A stretch of DNA of 64,000 nucleotides from Pirellulales bacterium (GTDB lineage Bacteria; Planctomycetota; Planctomycetia; Pirellulales; JAEUIK01). The position numbers and the translations under genes were made by a program. Where the stretch lies: positions 1-64,000 of the forward strand of contig JAIESQ010000060.1 in the NCBI GenBank assembly GCA_019745975.1, written 5' to 3'. The notes under the pieces were generated by a model, which saw only the letters and a program-made list of their open reading frames with translations, was not told the DNA's origin and ran no database searches. This document shows, in pieces, positions 62,613 through 64,000 of this stretch. How positions within the stretch are numbered: position 1 is the first letter of the stretch; every line of letters starts with the position of its first letter.

Positions 62613-63208
62613 CGGCGCTAGTGCCGGCCGTGTCGCGCGACGAAGCGCTGCGCCGCTTGGCGCGCCGCGGTTGGCGACGCTTGTTCGCCCGCGCGCCGCG
62701 CGACGAACACCTCGAGCTGGTCTACCTTCCTCGCTACCAAATCGCCCTCGTGCCCTCGGTGAATGAGGGTGGTCTTCGCCAGGGTGCCGCTGCTGGCTTG
62801 TCCAGCAGTGGTTGTGTGGCATTTGTCGGCGCGTATGAAGGAGATGTCGGGATCTTCGATCTCGCGGGCCTTACGTATCTGGCCGCCGATCCTGCCGAAC
62901 GCTTCGCGCCGCGCTTGTCGACCGACGAGGCGCTGCACTTCGCGCGGCAGCGCGTGCAGCGCGCGGCGCTGGCGTCGACTCGTCCACATGAACGACTGAC
63001 GATCGTCGAGCCACCGCGGATCGAGCTCGTTTACTACCCTTACTGGGCCTACTATTTCCGCCGTTGCGCCGGTATGCTGGACGCCGCGTTGCTCGACGCG
63101 GTCACGGGCTCGCGCGCCGGCCCGCAACTTACGCGTGCCCTCCTGGCGGCGCTGGCCACCAATCAAGGCATCGCTCGAGCTAGCGCGCGGGACAAGTCCC
63201 GCGGCTAA
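62609..63208 (+). CDS. unknown protein, interrupted and ended by repeat sequences
   Basis: 199 residues; start in an ATGA overlap with the preceding gene. Soluble alpha/beta protein with no recognised family: LRRLARRGWRRLFARAPRDE, LVYLPRYQIALVP, then IELVYYPYWAYYFRRCAGML and a helical end. Residues about 58-70 (GAAAGLSSSGCVA) come from a palindromic hairpin (62782-62820), and the last about 11 residues (IARASARDKSRG) with the TAA stop come from half of a GTTAGCCGCGG element. The native protein probably ended elsewhere. Function unknown. Confidence 0.5.
   Translation: MTALVPAVSRDEALRRLARRGWRRLFARAPRDEHLELVYLPRYQIALVPSVNEGGLRQGAAAGLSSSGCVAFVGAYEGDVGIFDLAGLTYLAADPAERFAPRLSTDEALHFARQRVQRAALASTRPHERLTIVEPPRIELVYYPYWAYYFRRCAGMLDAALLDAVTGSRAGPQLTRALLAALATNQGIARASARDKSRG
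62782..62820. repeat. palindromic hairpin inside a coding region
   Basis: GGGTGCCGCTGCTGGCTTGT followed by CCAGCAGTGG and TTGTGTGGC: the GCTGCTGG/CCAGCAGT hairpin of the GGGTGCCACTGC family. It is in frame within the gene at 62609. Confidence 0.8.
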
Positions 63209-63209
63209 C
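63174..63209. repeat. right half of a GTTAGCCGCGG element supplying a stop codon
   Basis: CGAGCTAGCGCGCGGGACAA then GTCCCGCGGCTAAC is the right part of the element at 32551-32642 (bases 32609-32642). TAA within GGCTAAC is the stop of the gene at 62609. A second fragment, CTCCGCGGCTAACT, is at 63315-63328. Confidence 0.85.
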
Positions 63210-63221
63210 TTTCTGAAGCTT

Positions 63222-63313
63222 TGTAGGGTGCGTGGAACGCACCGACGATTTTGCGTGGCGCAACGCACTTTATCTCGCGTGCCTGAACATTGGTGTGCTG
63301 CGCACACCCTACA
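63222..63313. repeat. GTAG-type palindrome pair (BIME-like)
   Basis: TGTAGGGTG (63222-63230) and CACCCTACA (63305-63313) enclose GGTGCGTGGAACGCACC at the left and GGTGTGCTGCGCACACC at the right. It lies between fragments of a GTTAGCCGCGG element (63174-63209 and 63315-63328), as if inserted into it. It is 49 bp before the GH35-like gene start. Confidence 0.92.
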
Positions 63314-63361
63314 AGCTCCGCGGCTAACTTTTCGCTCACTTCGACACACGGCTTTCACACC

Positions 63362-64000
63362 ATGCCTGATATTTCTTATCGCGACGGTCGCTTTTGGCGC
63401 GACGGCTCTCCGTTTTTTCTGATTGCCGCCGACTATCCGTACTTCCGCGATCGGCGCGACAACTGGCAGGATCGCCTCGAAAAACAGCAAGCGGCCGGCG
63501 TCAACACGATCACGTTCTACATTCCCTGGCGGCACCATCTGCGTTTCGACGAGCGGGGGAACCGCTTCTACGATTTCGACGGCCGCACCAAGGACAGCCG
63601 CGACGTGATCGGCTACATGCAACGCATCGAAGCGCTGGGGCTATACATGATCGTCAAGCCAGGGCCGTTCATTCATTCGGAATTGAACATCGGCGGCCTG
63701 CCCGACCTCGTTTCGCCAAGCTTCAACCGGGCGATGCCAGCGGCGCGGCGTCATCACGGCCGGCCGGCGTTCTGGAGCTACGACGCCAGTATTTTGCCGG
63801 CGGCGCTCGAACCGAAGTTCGACGACCTGGCCCGCGAGTGGCTGGAAACGGTGAGCGAAGTGATCCGCCCCTTCGTGCGACCTGGCGGGCCGGTGATCGC
63901 GCTGCAACCGAACGACGAGACGCTTTACTGCACGTCGAACGATCCCCCCTGGCAGATTGGCTACGAACCGTCGGGCGTGCGCTACTATCAGAAATTGTTG
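63362..64000 (+). CDS. GH35-like glycoside hydrolase, 5' part only
   Basis: 213 residues to the window edge; the gene continues beyond 64000. ATG at 63362. The N-terminus has the Glyco_hydro_35 pattern: YRDGRFWRDGSPFFLIAADYP, then DRLEKQQAAGVNTITFYIPW, FDFDGRTKDSRDVI-type turn and LYMIVKPGPFIHSELNIGGLP. The family's acid/base block (Q-ENE) appears as IALQPNDETLY at about residue 180; the aspartate in place of the usual glutamate before the catalytic glutamate is a mild change. Secretion signal absent from the start, so the chosen start may be internal or the protein cytoplasmic. Beta-galactosidase-like. Confidence 0.75.
   Translation, partial: MPDISYRDGRFWRDGSPFFLIAADYPYFRDRRDNWQDRLEKQQAAGVNTITFYIPWRHHLRFDERGNRFYDFDGRTKDSRDVIGYMQRIEALGLYMIVKPGPFIHSELNIGGLPDLVSPSFNRAMPAARRHHGRPAFWSYDASILPAALEPKFDDLAREWLETVSEVIRPFVRPGGPVIALQPNDETLYCTSNDPPWQIGYEPSGVRYYQKLL

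Overview
The window is high-GC DNA from a bacterium that looks like a planctomycete (Planctomycetota, probably Pirellulales-like). This rests on two PEP-CTERM proteins, a DUF2617 protein, small membrane proteins with the NPYRAP or RF-LST type of N-terminus, calcium-binding EF-hand and VCBS-like secreted proteins, secreted thioredoxin-like proteins, and many short palindromic intergenic repeats. No rRNA, tRNA, CRISPR array, phage module or intact insertion sequence was seen. The assignment is by gene content only.

Layout. 1-427: a 154-bp tandem repeat. 0.58-3.4 kb: a secreted metallopeptidase, a short VCBS-like protein and an EF-hand protein. 3.9-14.0 kb: a nine-gene type II secretion (pseudopilus) operon in the order E-F-G-H-I-J-K-L-M, without secretin or prepilin peptidase. 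14.1-18.5 kb: a 46-bp perfect palindrome, two exported thioredoxin-like proteins, a HEAT/TPR protein and an alpha/beta hydrolase. 18.5-25 kb: DUF2617, a caspase-like protease, a radical SAM protein, a membrane protein, a divergent CsrA-like protein and an enolase-superfamily enzyme. 25.3-29.8 kb: a thermonuclease-like/thioredoxin fusion and two tandem PEP-CTERM proteins. 30.1-39.1 kb: an acyl- or malonyl-CoA synthetase, a repeat-rich gap, an ABC-2 permease, a glutamine-dependent asparagine synthetase, a PIN-TRAM protein and a small unknown protein.

39.1-50.5 kb is one minus-strand gene run: 6-phosphofructokinase, PEP carboxylase, a transglutaminase-DUF2126 protein, a circularly permuted ATP-grasp/alpha-E fusion, and a second transglutaminase-like protein. 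The last three are the widespread but functionally unresolved amidoligase-type cluster. Here they lie downstream of two central-carbon genes, which is the best candidate in the window for a poorly understood system. 50.9-64 kb: a zinc peptidase, type III glutamine synthetase, small membrane proteins, an HI0933-like flavoprotein, ADP-glucose pyrophosphorylase, a sodium:solute symporter with three small overlapping genes, and the 5' end of a GH35-like glycosidase.

The second theme is a dense population of short non-autonomous palindromic elements. At least four families are visible. Most have short terminal inverted repeats enclosing two hairpins. One (37245-37367) is bounded by a perfect 10-bp direct repeat that looks like a target-site duplication. 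One lies in frame inside the flavoprotein gene, and others form part of the coding sequence or stop codon of small genes near 62.6-63.2 kb.
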